A stretch of DNA of 64,000 nt from an uncultured delta proteobacterium (GTDB taxonomy: Bacteria > Desulfobacterota > Desulfovibrionia > Desulfovibrionales > Desulfovibrionaceae), in contig LT599018.1 in NCBI GenBank assembly GCA_900079685.1, forward strand, positions 239,011 to 303,010. The letters are read 5' to 3'. Each line of letters begins with the position of its first letter. Within the stretch, counting starts at the first letter, position 1. Positions 1-7,927 of this stretch are shown piece after piece. The position numbers and the translations under genes are program-made. The notes under the pieces were generated by a model. The model was not told where the DNA came from and did not search any database. It saw nothing but the letters and a program-made list of their open reading frames with translations.

Positions 1-1568
1 AGCCCGGTGCCGCCGAACCGCCGCGAAATATCCGCGTCCGCCTGCGTAAAGGAGGTGAACAGCTTCTTTTGCTGCTCCTCCGAAATGCCGATGCCGGTAT
101 CCTGTACGCTGATGCACAGCACGCAATCGTTGTCCGTTTTCTCTTCAAGCCGCGCGCTAAGGTGGATGGAGCCGTCTTCGGGCGTGAATTTCGCGGCGTT
201 CGTCAGCAGGTTGGTGATGACCTGGGAAAGCCGCTGTTCGTCGGTGATGATGGTCCGCGGCAGAGCGTCGTCAATAACAACGCGTAATTTTTGCCGTTTT
301 TCATCCATCCGGAACGTGATGAAGTTTACGATTTTCAACAGCATCTTTTCAACGTTGCATTCGGCGGACGCCAGTTCAAACTTGTTCGCGTCTATTTTTG
401 ACATGTCCAGCACATCGTTGATGACGCCCAGCAAGTGCACGGAGGCGTCGGCTATTTTCTCCAGGCAGTAATCCTTTCGCGCCGCTTCCGTGGAGGTCAG
501 CGCTATGTTCGTCATGCCGATAACGGCATTCATGGGTGTGCGTATCTCGTGGGACATGGTTGAAAGAAAGCTGCTTTTGGCCTGGTTGGCGTCGTTCGCG
601 GCCTTGTACGCTTCCCGCAGCTTTTCGCGGCTGTTTTTATCCTGCTCGCGCTGCTCGGACAGAATGCGCGTTATCTCGTTGATGGCGGTTTTGATTTCCG
701 CAAAATCACCGATGTAGTCGATTACCACGCGCGTCTGGAGGTTTCCCGCCGCGATGGCGGCAAGTTTTTCTGATATATCACCGATATATTTGTTCAATTC
801 GGACTTCGTGGATTGGATGGACCCTATGAGCATGCCGATTTCCGATGTGTCCGGTACGGCGTTGAACCCGGAATGGAGGTTGCCCCGGGCGATTTGCAGC
901 ATTTCGTCCCGGATGGCGACGATGGGGCGGATGACCCGCGTATGGAGCGCCAGCGCGGATATGATCTGGATGGCGGCCGTAACCGCGAGGCAGGCCACGG
1001 TAATGGCCGTCCACCAGCGCGAGAGGGTGAGCAGGGACGTGACCTCGCTCTCCGTCCGTACCCCGAGGGTCGCGATGAATTCCGTTTGGGCCTGACGGAT
1101 ACGCGAAATCCAGTTTTCATATCCCTCGCTGTACACGGCATCCAGGGCTTCTTTTCGTTTTCCTTCCGCAGCAAGAACCATGGATTTTTCTTCAAGCGGT
1201 ATCAGGTTGTTCGACAGGGAGAACATCTTTTCGACAAGCTTTTCTTCCGCCTGCGTTATGCCGATCTTACGCATGTTGGCCACGGCGATGTCGCGGTTTT
1301 TAACGACGTTGACCTCGTTCCAATAGTTGTCGTAATGTATGGAGTCTTCCGTGGCTGCATACGCTCGCACTTCATCCGTCAAATAAGCGGATCCTTCCAT
1401 AAAACGCTTGGCATTTGCCGTAAGGTTGTAGCGATTGTCATAGGCATCGTTAGCAGCATTTGTATATTTTATGATAAAGAAAAATGCCATGCAGCTTAAC
1501 AAAAGAAGAAGTAGTGACGTTATATTTAGAATCGCAGTCAATGTAGATTGTTTTATTGACTTTTTCAT
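1..1568 (-). CDS. Sensor histidine kinase (3' end outside window)
   Basis: Membrane-bound histidine kinase that would phosphorylate itself and pass the phosphate to a response regulator; the signal is unknown. About 522 codons are visible. A first membrane helix lies at residues 9-33, followed by a helical periplasmic sensor region of about 145 residues with four-helix-bundle character, a second helix (from [12 protein letters not shown]), a HAMP-like linker, the H-box [14 protein letters not shown], the N-box [15 protein letters not shown] and the G1 box [10 protein letters not shown]. The gene runs off the left edge just after FGGTG, so a C-terminal receiver domain (hybrid kinase) cannot be excluded. 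The ATG at 1568 has only a weak AGGTAA ribosome site. The H-box style resembles hybrid BarA/ArcB-type kinases. Confidence 0.9.
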   Translation of the reverse strand, partial: MKKSIKQSTLTAILNITSLLLLLLSCMAFFFIIKYTNAANDAYDNRYNLTANAKRFMEGSAYLTDEVRAYAATEDSIHYDNYWNEVNVVKNRDIAVANMRKIGITQAEEKLVEKMFSLSNNLIPLEEKSMVLAAEGKRKEALDAVYSEGYENWISRIRQAQTEFIATLGVRTESEVTSLLTLSRWWTAITVACLAVTAAIQIISALALHTRVIRPIVAIRDEMLQIARGNLHSGFNAVPDTSEIGMLIGSIQSTKSELNKYIGDISEKLAAIAAGNLQTRVVIDYIGDFAEIKTAINEITRILSEQREQDKNSREKLREAYKAANDANQAKSSFLSTMSHEIRTPMNAVIGMTNIALTSTEAARKDYCLEKIADASVHLLGVINDVLDMSKIDANKFELASAECNVEKMLLKIVNFITFRMDEKRQKLRVVIDDALPRTIITDEQRLSQVITNLLTNAAKFTPEDGSIHLSARLEEKTDNDCVLCISVQDTGIGISEEQQKKLFTSFTQADADISRRFGGTG

Positions 1569-1872
1569 ATAGTTTACCTGCGTTAGATAAACGTAACGAG
1601 TAATGGCAGAGGCGATTGTACCCGCCGTAAATGCAGCCGTGAGCATGAAAGCAGCGTCGCCAAGCGACTTTGCGAAGCGTAAACCGCCAGGCCGGAAGCA
1701 ATGCACAAAGAGATGGTCCTGGATATCTTATTATATATACTTGTTGCTGTAGAATCGCAAGGATAAAGCTTTTTTCCGCTTATTTTATAAGAACGTATCC
1801 GCGGAAGGGGGGATGCGCCGGATCAAGTCCGGTGCGGCCGGATACAAGCGCACAATGCGCCCGCGGCGGCGT
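1569..1872. other. Intergenic region upstream of the kinase
   Basis: About 300 bases between the kinase start and the znuB stop, both genes reading leftward. An AT-rich stretch near 1728-1745 could hold the kinase promoter. A hairpin around 1819-1842 (CGCCGGA / TCCGGTG arms) lies just past the znuB stop codon and may end the znuABC transcript, although no T-run follows. I see no convincing gene here. Confidence 0.4.
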
Positions 1873-2679
1873 CTACCGTTTCAGGAGCAATTGCGCCCCG
1901 TAGGCGGCGGTCGCCACGGCGATGATGACGGCGCCGGGAGAAAGGTCGAAAACATAGGCCACGGCCACCCCCCCAAGGCAGAAGGCGAAGCAGAGAAGGG
2001 AAGACGCGAGCATCATGCCCGGCAGGCTCCGGGTCATCCGCCGCCCCATGTAGGGCGGGATCGTCAGGAGCGCGATGACCAGGATAAGCCCCACGATCTG
2101 CAGCAGCATGACCACCGCGACGGCCGTCATGCCCACCAGAAGGTAGAACAGCCCCGTGACCGGCAGGCCCCGCGCCCGGGAAAATTCCGGGTCAAGGGTG
2201 ACGGCCGTCAGGCCCTGCCCGTACCGGTAGAGCATGCCGAGCAGCGCGAGGTCGAGAGCGGCCATGAAGACGAGATTTTCCACCGGCACGGCCAGAATGC
2301 TGCCGAAGAGAAAGCCCATCAGATCCCCGGCATACCCCGGTGACAGATCGATCAGGATGATGCCCAGCGCCATGCCGCCGGCCCAGAGGATGCCCATGGC
2401 CGTATCCGCCGTCTGGCCCGGCGCTATGTCGCCGTTTTTAATCATGGTTTTGGCCATGACCAGGGAGGAGGCTAGGGAAAACCCCATGGTGCAGGGCAGG
2501 ACCGGCAGACCGGCGATGAAGGCGATGCCTATGCCGCCGTATGCCGCATGAGCCACGGCCCCGGCCAGATAGGACAGCCTGTTCAAGATGACCAGGGAGC
2601 CGATGATGCCGCAGGCGATGCTGCACAAAAGCGCCGCAAGAACGGCGTGTTGCATGAAGGGATAGGCAAGCACGCTCAT
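1873..2679 (-). CDS. znuB: Zinc ABC transporter permease ZnuB
   Basis: Membrane subunit of a zinc (or manganese) importer of the ABC-3 family. The 268 residues form about eight hydrophobic segments; conserved family features include LNRLSYLAGAVAHAAYGGIG near the N-terminus and LIVIALLTIPP-like LILVIALLTIPPYMGRR near the C-terminus. I chose the ATG at 2679 because it overlaps the znuC stop as ATGA, which indicates translational coupling, and gives the usual family length; a longer reading frame upstream is low-complexity and belongs to znuC. The gene is third in a znuA-znuC-znuB operon. Zinc is inferred from the histidine-rich partner ZnuA; manganese is the alternative. Confidence 0.9.
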   Translation of the reverse strand: MSVLAYPFMQHAVLAALLCSIACGIIGSLVILNRLSYLAGAVAHAAYGGIGIAFIAGLPVLPCTMGFSLASSLVMAKTMIKNGDIAPGQTADTAMGILWAGGMALGIILIDLSPGYAGDLMGFLFGSILAVPVENLVFMAALDLALLGMLYRYGQGLTAVTLDPEFSRARGLPVTGLFYLLVGMTAVAVVMLLQIVGLILVIALLTIPPYMGRRMTRSLPGMMLASSLLCFAFCLGGVAVAYVFDLSPGAVIIAVATAAYGAQLLLKR

Positions 2680-3578
2680 GCGGTTTTCTCCGGCCCCTTC
2701 GGCTTCTCCGGCCCCCCTGGCAAGGCGCAGCCGCAGCCGGAGCTGTGGCGGACCATATGGCTGAGCGGACAATCCGGCGCGTGGACGCCGATAACGGTCC
2801 GCATGGTTTCCGTGTCCGGGCAGTTGCCGGGGACAAGGGTCAGGGTTTTGTTGACGAGCGCCACGCCGCTGAAAAAGGGCGAGGCCATGCCCAGCTCGTG
2901 GCTGACCATGACCATGGTGACGTCGTGTCTGAGCCGGTCGCAGAATTCCAGGAAACAGCCCTTGCCTTCCGGGTCGATGCTGGCCGTGGGTTCATCGAGC
3001 AGGAGCAGAAAGGGATCGTTCCCGTTCCTGCCCATAAGGGCGCGGGCAAGGAGCAGCCGCTGGCGCTGGCCGCCGGACAGGGCGTGGACGGCGTTGCCCG
3101 CGAGGTCCGCGATGCCGATGCGGTCGAGGATTTCCATAGCCTTTTCACGCGCTTCTTTCGTCCGCGCCCACAGGGTGCGGCGGCCCCAGGGGCCTTCCAC
3201 CGCGATACCGGCGCCGCCCATGAGCGTCATGTCCAGGACCGTCGCGGGAAAAGACTGGCGGATGGTGGAAAATTGCGGCACATACCCGATGCCCGCGCGG
3301 GCGTCCTCCGGGGCCTTGCCGAACACGCGCACCGTGCCGGTATCCGGTTTCAGGAGCCCCAGGATGATCCGCAAGAGCGTGGTTTTGCCCCCGCCGTTGG
3401 GGCCCAGAATCGCCAGAAAATCGCCGTGGGCCACGCGCAGGGTCACGTTGTCCAGGACAAGTTCGCCCTCGCGGGAGAAGGAAACGCCTTCCAGCGAGAC
3501 GGCGGGAGCCGGTTCCGGGGCGCGGGCGTCCGGAGGGTTTGTCCGGACGTTCAGGGGGGCGCTTATGGGGGCGTTCAC
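2676..3578 (-). CDS. znuC: Zinc ABC transporter ATP-binding protein ZnuC
   Basis: ATPase of the zinc importer. Walker A GPNGGGKT is at residues 59-66, the ABC signature LSGGQ at 167-171, Walker B with DEPT at about 192-198, and the switch histidine in VMVSHEL. A 25-residue proline-rich N-terminal extension precedes the domain, and the C-terminal tail contains HSSGCGC followed by a proline-rich end, which could bind metal. The start is GTG at 3578, overlapping the znuA stop codon as GTGA; its other end overlaps znuB as ATGA. All three subunits are therefore translationally coupled in the order A-C-B. Confidence 0.92.
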   Translation of the reverse strand: MNAPISAPLNVRTNPPDARAPEPAPAVSLEGVSFSREGELVLDNVTLRVAHGDFLAILGPNGGGKTTLLRIILGLLKPDTGTVRVFGKAPEDARAGIGYVPQFSTIRQSFPATVLDMTLMGGAGIAVEGPWGRRTLWARTKEAREKAMEILDRIGIADLAGNAVHALSGGQRQRLLLARALMGRNGNDPFLLLLDEPTASIDPEGKGCFLEFCDRLRHDVTMVMVSHELGMASPFFSGVALVNKTLTLVPGNCPDTETMRTVIGVHAPDCPLSHMVRHSSGCGCALPGGPEKPKGPEKTA

Positions 3579-4516
3579 TGGGGCGCTCCCAGCGCCGCGG
3601 CCAGCTTTCCGGAAAATTCCAGCAGCGCGCCGGGCCAGTCTTCGGCCAGCGGGGTAGCATGGATGACGGAGGCCCCGATATTGTTCGCGATCGCCTCCAC
3701 GGCGGAACGGCCGGTCATGGAATCTGCCACGATGACCTTGATGTTGTTGGCCTTGGCGAAATCCATCAGCATGGCCATGCTTTTCGGGCCGGGTTCGCGG
3801 CCTTCAAGCTCCACGCTGGCTTCGCGCAGGCCGAAATTGCGCGCGTAGTGCGCCCAGCTCTGGTGGAAGGTCAGGAAGGTTCTGGTCTTGGCCCCGGCCA
3901 GCATGGCGCGGATGCGCGCGCTCAGGTCCGCCAGGTTTTTATCCAGCGCCGCTCCCCGCTCGGCGAACGCAGCGGCGCGGTCCGGCCGTTTTTCGGCGAG
4001 CGCCGCGACGATGACGGGCACGGCCTTTGCCATGTCGTCCGGGGAGAGCCATGCATGCGGGTCGTCCGTGTCAAGGCCGTGATGATGGCCGCCGTGGGCG
4101 TCATGATCGTGATCGTGCTCGTCATGCCGGTTCCGCCCCTTGCCCGGCAGGGTATCGCGCAGGGCCAGATCCGGTTTGCCCTCGATGCGGGGGATCGCGC
4201 CGAGCAGATCCACGACGCGCATGGAAGGGTTCAGGGACCGGAATTTCGGCACCCATTGCGTCTCAAAGGGCACGCCGATGGTGCAATACATCTCGGCCCG
4301 GGCGATGCTTTCCATCTGGGCGGCGGTGGGCTCGTAGGAATGCGGGTCCTGACCCTTGGCGGCCATTACCGTGACCGTGACGTCGCTGCCGCCGATCTGT
4401 TCCACAAAATATTTCTGCGGCGGGATGCTGACCGTGACCGCGATCGGAGCGGCCCCGGCTGTGGCAGGGAAAAGCAACGCGGAAAAAAGAGCGAAAAATG
4501 CAAGCGCGGCGCGCAT
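3575..4516 (-). CDS. znuA: Periplasmic zinc-binding protein ZnuA
   Basis: Substrate-binding protein (cluster A-I, TroA/ZnuA family) that hands zinc to the ZnuBC importer. A signal peptide (MRAALAFFALFSALLFPATAG) supports the ATG at 4516, which has a GGAG ribosome site; an upstream in-frame ATG at 4570 would bury the signal peptide. A metal-ligand motif DPHSYEP lies at residues 57-63 and DPHAW at 152-156. A histidine/aspartate-rich loop at residues 131-146 (HDEHDHDHDAHGGHHH) is typical of zinc-specific members. First gene of the operon, with a candidate Zur operator just upstream. Confidence 0.93.
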   Translation of the reverse strand: MRAALAFFALFSALLFPATAGAAPIAVTVSIPPQKYFVEQIGGSDVTVTVMAAKGQDPHSYEPTAAQMESIARAEMYCTIGVPFETQWVPKFRSLNPSMRVVDLLGAIPRIEGKPDLALRDTLPGKGRNRHDEHDHDHDAHGGHHHGLDTDDPHAWLSPDDMAKAVPVIVAALAEKRPDRAAAFAERGAALDKNLADLSARIRAMLAGAKTRTFLTFHQSWAHYARNFGLREASVELEGREPGPKSMAMLMDFAKANNIKVIVADSMTGRSAVEAIANNIGASVIHATPLAEDWPGALLEFSGKLAAALGAPQ

Positions 4517-4542
4517 GGGCGGCTCCAATCGGCAAAACGTTG

Positions 4543-4561
4543 AATGAATTCCATTATCATT
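4543..4561. promoter_or_regulatory. Candidate Zur/Fur-type operator upstream of znuA
   Basis: A 19-bp AT-rich interrupted palindrome, read on the znuA strand as AATGATAATGGAATTCATT, has perfect 5-bp arms AATGA/TCATT. It lies 26 bp upstream of the znuA start. Zinc-uptake operons are usually repressed by Zur through such sites; the assignment is by position and general resemblance to Fur-family boxes. Confidence 0.45.
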
Positions 4562-4571
4562 TGCTATCATG

Positions 4572-4606
4572 AAAAAGCGGCGCCAGTATACACGAAAGCG
4601 CCGCTT
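4572..4606 (-). terminator. Terminator of the lspA-cheZ operon
   Basis: On the minus strand a perfect 9-bp stem AAGCGGCGC/GCGCCGCTT is followed directly by TTTTTC. It lies after the cheZ stop and separates that operon from znuA. Confidence 0.75.
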
Positions 4607-4623
4607 GACAGCAAGGCCGGGAA

Positions 4624-5424
4624 TTATAGACCGAGATCCGCCAGGAGGCTGTCCACGTCGGCCTGATTCGTGTCCCGGGAGGGGCCTTTGAGCTCCGACC
4701 CTTTGACTTCCTTGATTTCGTCCAACCGCCGTTTGCTTTCCGCCGCGATTTCCACGACGGCCTTTTCCGGCATTTCCTCGCGGGTTTTGAGCATCAGGCC
4801 GCTGGAAACGTACATTTCGAAGATGGAATCCTGGATTTCGCCCAGCGCGGCGACGACCTTTTTCAGGCGCTGGCCGGTGAGGTCCTGGAAGCTCAGGGAT
4901 GTCATGATCTGCGTGAGGGAGTCCTCAAAGGTCGTGACCTGCCCGATCAGGGTATTGACCGCGTCGGAATCCCCCGCTGTTTTGATCGTCTGCAGATGGC
5001 CGGACACTTCCTGCAAAAGGTCGAGGAGGCGCTCCACCTCACCCATGATGCTTTCCGTGGCCTCGAGGGTGGTGGCCATGACTTCGTTGAGCTGCTCCGT
5101 GGCTTCGCAGAAAAGTTTGCCGGTATCTCCCTTGGCGGCGCTGTCCTGGCCGGGACCGGCAACGGAGGTGATGGTCTTGTACAGGTGTTGCAATCCCTGG
5201 CGCATTTCCGTGTTGATATGGCGGTACAGCTCGCTTTCCTTCAGCGCGTTGTCGAGCGACGCACTTAAGGTCGCCCGGACGAAGACGAGCAGTGCTTTTT
5301 GAGCCGCCTCGCCAATTTCCGTGGTTTTGGCATATTCGCGGAAAAGCCCGGTGATGCCGTCCATTGCGTGGTCGACGATTTTTTGTTGCTCAAGCATGCC
5401 AGATCCTTCGATAGCGCTGCCCAT
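4624..5424 (-). CDS. cheZ: CheZ-type CheY-P phosphatase
   Basis: Probably dephosphorylates CheY-P and so resets the flagellar motor signal. The 266-residue protein is almost all helical. It contains the CheZ active-site motif FQDLTGQ at residues 179-185; by family knowledge the Asp (181) and Gln (185) are the catalytic residues. Its C-terminus QADVDSLLADLGL matches the CheY-binding tail of CheZ. The ATG at 5424 follows a GGGGAG ribosome site; the longer in-frame extension upstream has no support. Last gene of a five-gene operon beginning at lspA, following a PilZ-like gene. Confidence 0.85.
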   Translation of the reverse strand: MGSAIEGSGMLEQQKIVDHAMDGITGLFREYAKTTEIGEAAQKALLVFVRATLSASLDNALKESELYRHINTEMRQGLQHLYKTITSVAGPGQDSAAKGDTGKLFCEATEQLNEVMATTLEATESIMGEVERLLDLLQEVSGHLQTIKTAGDSDAVNTLIGQVTTFEDSLTQIMTSLSFQDLTGQRLKKVVAALGEIQDSIFEMYVSSGLMLKTREEMPEKAVVEIAAESKRRLDEIKEVKGSELKGPSRDTNQADVDSLLADLGL

Positions 5425-5479
5425 AGAATATGCTCCCCTTTCCCCTGGTTCCGCACAGAACAGTATAGCCGGCCGGGGA

Positions 5480-6010
5480 TTATTCCAGCCGCGTCTCGCG
5501 GAGGAGTCTTCTTTCTTCTTTGAACACAAACCGGATGATTTTTTCGCGTTCTTCTTCATGGATGCGGGTGAAGGACAACTCGAAAAACGGCGTGCCGTCC
5601 TTGTCCACCTTTCGCGCGGTCACCTTGCCGATGCCCGAGGCGGTATCAAACCCGGATTGGCGGAAAAACACGATACTTTCGAGCCAGTCGCCGGGCGCCA
5701 AGGGGGCGCTGGTGGTGAAATGCAGCTTTGACGCGCTGATGGAATGGATCTCCATGGTATGGGGGAAATCCTGCTCCATCGAGGAGGTGCACATCGCGGC
5801 AAGCAGCGCATCCACTTTGGCGTCCAGTTGCAGCAAAAATTTGTTGACGGCATCCGGCAGGGGCGATGCCGCCAGAAATTCCTCCTGGGAGGGGCCCGCC
5901 TGGACTGTGTTGAGTTGCGCGTACGCCTGGTCGTCCGGGCCGTTCAAGGGTCTGAACCGGCCGCGCAGGTATGTCGCGATTTCGGCATACTCGGCGTTTT
6001 TGGATTCCAT
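5480..6010 (-). CDS. PilZ-like domain protein
   Basis: A 176-residue soluble protein. The C-terminal half (from about residue 85, EIHSISASKLHF) has the beta-rich pattern of PilZ domains, which bind cyclic di-GMP and often tune motility; the N-terminal half is helical. I see no clear RxxxR signature at the start of the domain, so c-di-GMP binding is uncertain. The ATG at 6010 has GGAG eight bases upstream; an ATG at 6022 is the alternative. It sits between cpoB and cheZ, which suggests a role in flagellar control. Confidence 0.65.
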   Translation of the reverse strand: MESKNAEYAEIATYLRGRFRPLNGPDDQAYAQLNTVQAGPSQEEFLAASPLPDAVNKFLLQLDAKVDALLAAMCTSSMEQDFPHTMEIHSISASKLHFTTSAPLAPGDWLESIVFFRQSGFDTASGIGKVTARKVDKDGTPFFELSFTRIHEEEREKIIRFVFKEERRLLRETRLE

Positions 6011-6035
6011 GGCGCGCTCCATCGGCTTGCAAAGC

Positions 6036-6926
6036 CTATTTGTTCTGTTCCATGAATTTTTTCGCCCGTCCGGCTTCCGGGCTGGCGGGGTATTTCTTGA
6101 CCAATTCCTCCAGGCGGAGCTTGGCCGCGTCCTTTTTGCCCGCATAGTAGAAGGCCATGCCCTGCTTGAGCATGGCGGACTGGAATTTGCCGCTGCCCGG
6201 GAATTTTTGGATCACGTCCTGGTAGGCGAGGGCGGCCCCGGCATAATCCTTCAACTGGTAGTAAGATTCGCCGCGCCAGAAATGGGCGTTGCTGGCCAGA
6301 CTGTGGTTGGCATAGGTCTTGGTGAAGTCCGTGAAGGCCTTGACCGCGCCCTTGTAGTTGCGCGAGGCGAAGGCGTTCATGCCGGAATCGTACAGCCGGG
6401 TGGCGGTGTCCTTTTGGTCGTTCGCCGCCTGCGGGGCAGAGGGAACCGTCTGGGGAGCCGTTTGGCCTGCCGTCTGGGTAGGCGCCGTTTCGGGGGTGGC
6501 GGCGGTTCCGGGCGCCATCGCGGCGCCGTCCGCCGGAACCGCGCCAGGAGGGGTTTCCCCGGCGACGGGGGTATCCAGGACGTCAACCTGCACGCCCATC
6601 TGCGCCGCCATCATCCGGACGGCCGTTTCCAGCCGGGCGACCTTGGCGGTCAGTTGCGCCATGTGGCCGGTGCCGTTTCCGGCGGTCATTTCGTCCATCT
6701 GGCCGCGAACGGTGTTGAGCTCCTGGCGCATGGCCTGGACCTGGGCCCACATTTCGGCCTGGCCGGGCAGCACCTGTTCCACGTTGCCCACCTGGGAGGA
6801 AAGCTGCTGCATGCGCTGTTCGTTTTGGGTCACCCGGGCGTTGAGCGATTTAATTTCGCTCTGGTTGATGCAGGAGGTCAGCATCACGGGCAGGGCGAGC
6901 AGGCAAACAAGAAGGCTGCGTTTCAT
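6036..6926 (-). CDS. cpoB: Cell division coordinator CpoB (YbgF) lipoprotein
   Basis: Periplasmic TPR protein that in Proteobacteria links Tol-Pal to septal peptidoglycan synthesis. Residues 1-19 form a lipoprotein signal peptide with lipobox LTSC, followed by a predicted coiled coil (residues 22-110), a proline/alanine/threonine-rich linker, and a C-terminal TPR block (from DTATRLYDSGMNAF) including the typical FWRGESYYQLKDY and FPGSGKFQSAMLK repeats. Length 296 residues is normal. No tol or pal genes are adjacent, which differs from enterobacteria. GGAGATAG ribosome site upstream of the ATG at 6926. Confidence 0.85.
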   Translation of the reverse strand: MKRSLLVCLLALPVMLTSCINQSEIKSLNARVTQNEQRMQQLSSQVGNVEQVLPGQAEMWAQVQAMRQELNTVRGQMDEMTAGNGTGHMAQLTAKVARLETAVRMMAAQMGVQVDVLDTPVAGETPPGAVPADGAAMAPGTAATPETAPTQTAGQTAPQTVPSAPQAANDQKDTATRLYDSGMNAFASRNYKGAVKAFTDFTKTYANHSLASNAHFWRGESYYQLKDYAGAALAYQDVIQKFPGSGKFQSAMLKQGMAFYYAGKKDAAKLRLEELVKKYPASPEAGRAKKFMEQNK

Positions 6927-6969
6927 ACACTATCTCCGGTTATGCGTTCCCGTTGGGGATCGCGAAAAG

Positions 6970-7239
6970 TTACCGATCCGTCCGGTCCGGGTTTTCCCCC
7001 GCCGGTTCCGGGCCGCTTTCGCCGCCCGCTTCCAGGCTCGCGTCCCGCAACGGGCGCGCCCGGCGCATGCCCACGGCGAGATAGAGAATCCCGCCGATAA
7101 CAGGCGCGAAGGTGCCCGCGCGTATCCACAGCTTCCGTTCGTCGGGCAGGGGGAAGTCGTGGCGCGAAGCGTGCCAAATACACCACAAATTGGGAAGAAT
7201 GGGAAGGCTCAGGATACTGAGCCAGAATACGCTCTCCAC
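6970..7239 (-). CDS. Small membrane protein, PLDc_N-like
   Basis: An 89-residue protein with two membrane helices (residues 3-20 and about 42-58) separated by a short charged loop, and a hydrophilic tail. The arrangement LPNLWCIWHA...LWIRAGTFAPVIGGILYLAVGMRRA resembles the PLDc_N domain found at the N-terminus of cardiolipin synthases and as free-standing small proteins; no phospholipase domain is present. Starts at GTG (7239), three bases past the lspA stop, with GGGAGATAG as ribosome site. Confidence 0.6.
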   Translation of the reverse strand: MESVFWLSILSLPILPNLWCIWHASRHDFPLPDERKLWIRAGTFAPVIGGILYLAVGMRRARPLRDASLEAGGESGPEPAGENPDRTDR

Positions 7240-7242
7240 GAG

Positions 7243-7740
7243 CTATCTCCCGGTTTTTTCCGCCGGCGGGGACCGGCGAAGGGAAAAGATGAGGGCCAGC
7301 GCCGCGCCGCAGCAGATGGCGATATCCGCCACGTTGAAGGCGGGCCAATGGTACGTGCCCCAGTAAAAATCAAGAAAGTCTATGACCTCGCGGTACAGAA
7401 TGCGGTCGATAAGGTTGCCGGCCGCGCCGCCGAGGATCAGCCCGAGGGACAGGAAAAAGGGATAATCGTCCGCCCTGGAGCTTTTTGCGAGCATGATGAC
7501 GACCACAATCGCCACGAGCGTCGCGGCCAGAAACAGCCAGAACTGCCATGAGATGTCGTGGCGGTTCAGAAAGCCGAAGGCCGCGCCGCGGTTGCGCACA
7601 TGCACGAGGCTGAAAAAATCTTTGATTACCGGTATTTCCGTATACAGGGGGATGGAGTGCAGCACCAGGACCTTGGTGGCCTGGTCGATAAGCGTCACCA
7701 GGGCGGTGACGGCGGCGATGATGGCGTAACGGTTGCGCAT
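7243..7740 (-). CDS. lspA: Lipoprotein signal peptidase (signal peptidase II)
   Basis: Inner-membrane aspartyl protease that removes the signal peptide of lipoproteins after lipidation. Four membrane helices, 165 residues. The two family motifs are visible: GNLIDR (catalytic Asp112) and FNVADI (catalytic Asp139), together with VHVRNRGAAFG. First gene of the operon; divergent from ileS, a neighbour it has in many bacteria. Confidence 0.97.
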   Translation of the reverse strand: MRNRYAIIAAVTALVTLIDQATKVLVLHSIPLYTEIPVIKDFFSLVHVRNRGAAFGFLNRHDISWQFWLFLAATLVAIVVVIMLAKSSRADDYPFFLSLGLILGGAAGNLIDRILYREVIDFLDFYWGTYHWPAFNVADIAICCGAALALIFSLRRSPPAEKTGR

Positions 7741-7927
7741 GGGGCTCCGGAAAACTTTTTGGTCTAATTTTTAAGTATCAACGGATGGCGGCGTCTTGTC
7801 AAGATTGAGACGCTCTCCGGAAGAGGGGCTCTCTCCCATCTCCCGGCTACCGCCCCAAGTCAAATCTTGACTTCATCCCATAAATGGCACACTATTCCCC
7901 TCTTCATTATGATACTGGGAGTTTTCC
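7741..7927. promoter_or_regulatory. Divergent promoter region lspA / ileS
   Basis: A 187-bp gap between the divergent starts of lspA and ileS must contain both promoters. It is less GC-rich at both edges. I do not see a T-box or other recognisable leader ahead of ileS. Confidence 0.4.

Noticed and set aside
1670..1903. Short plus-strand frame upstream of the kinase
   Set aside because: Overlaps the end of znuB, no ribosome site, no similarity.
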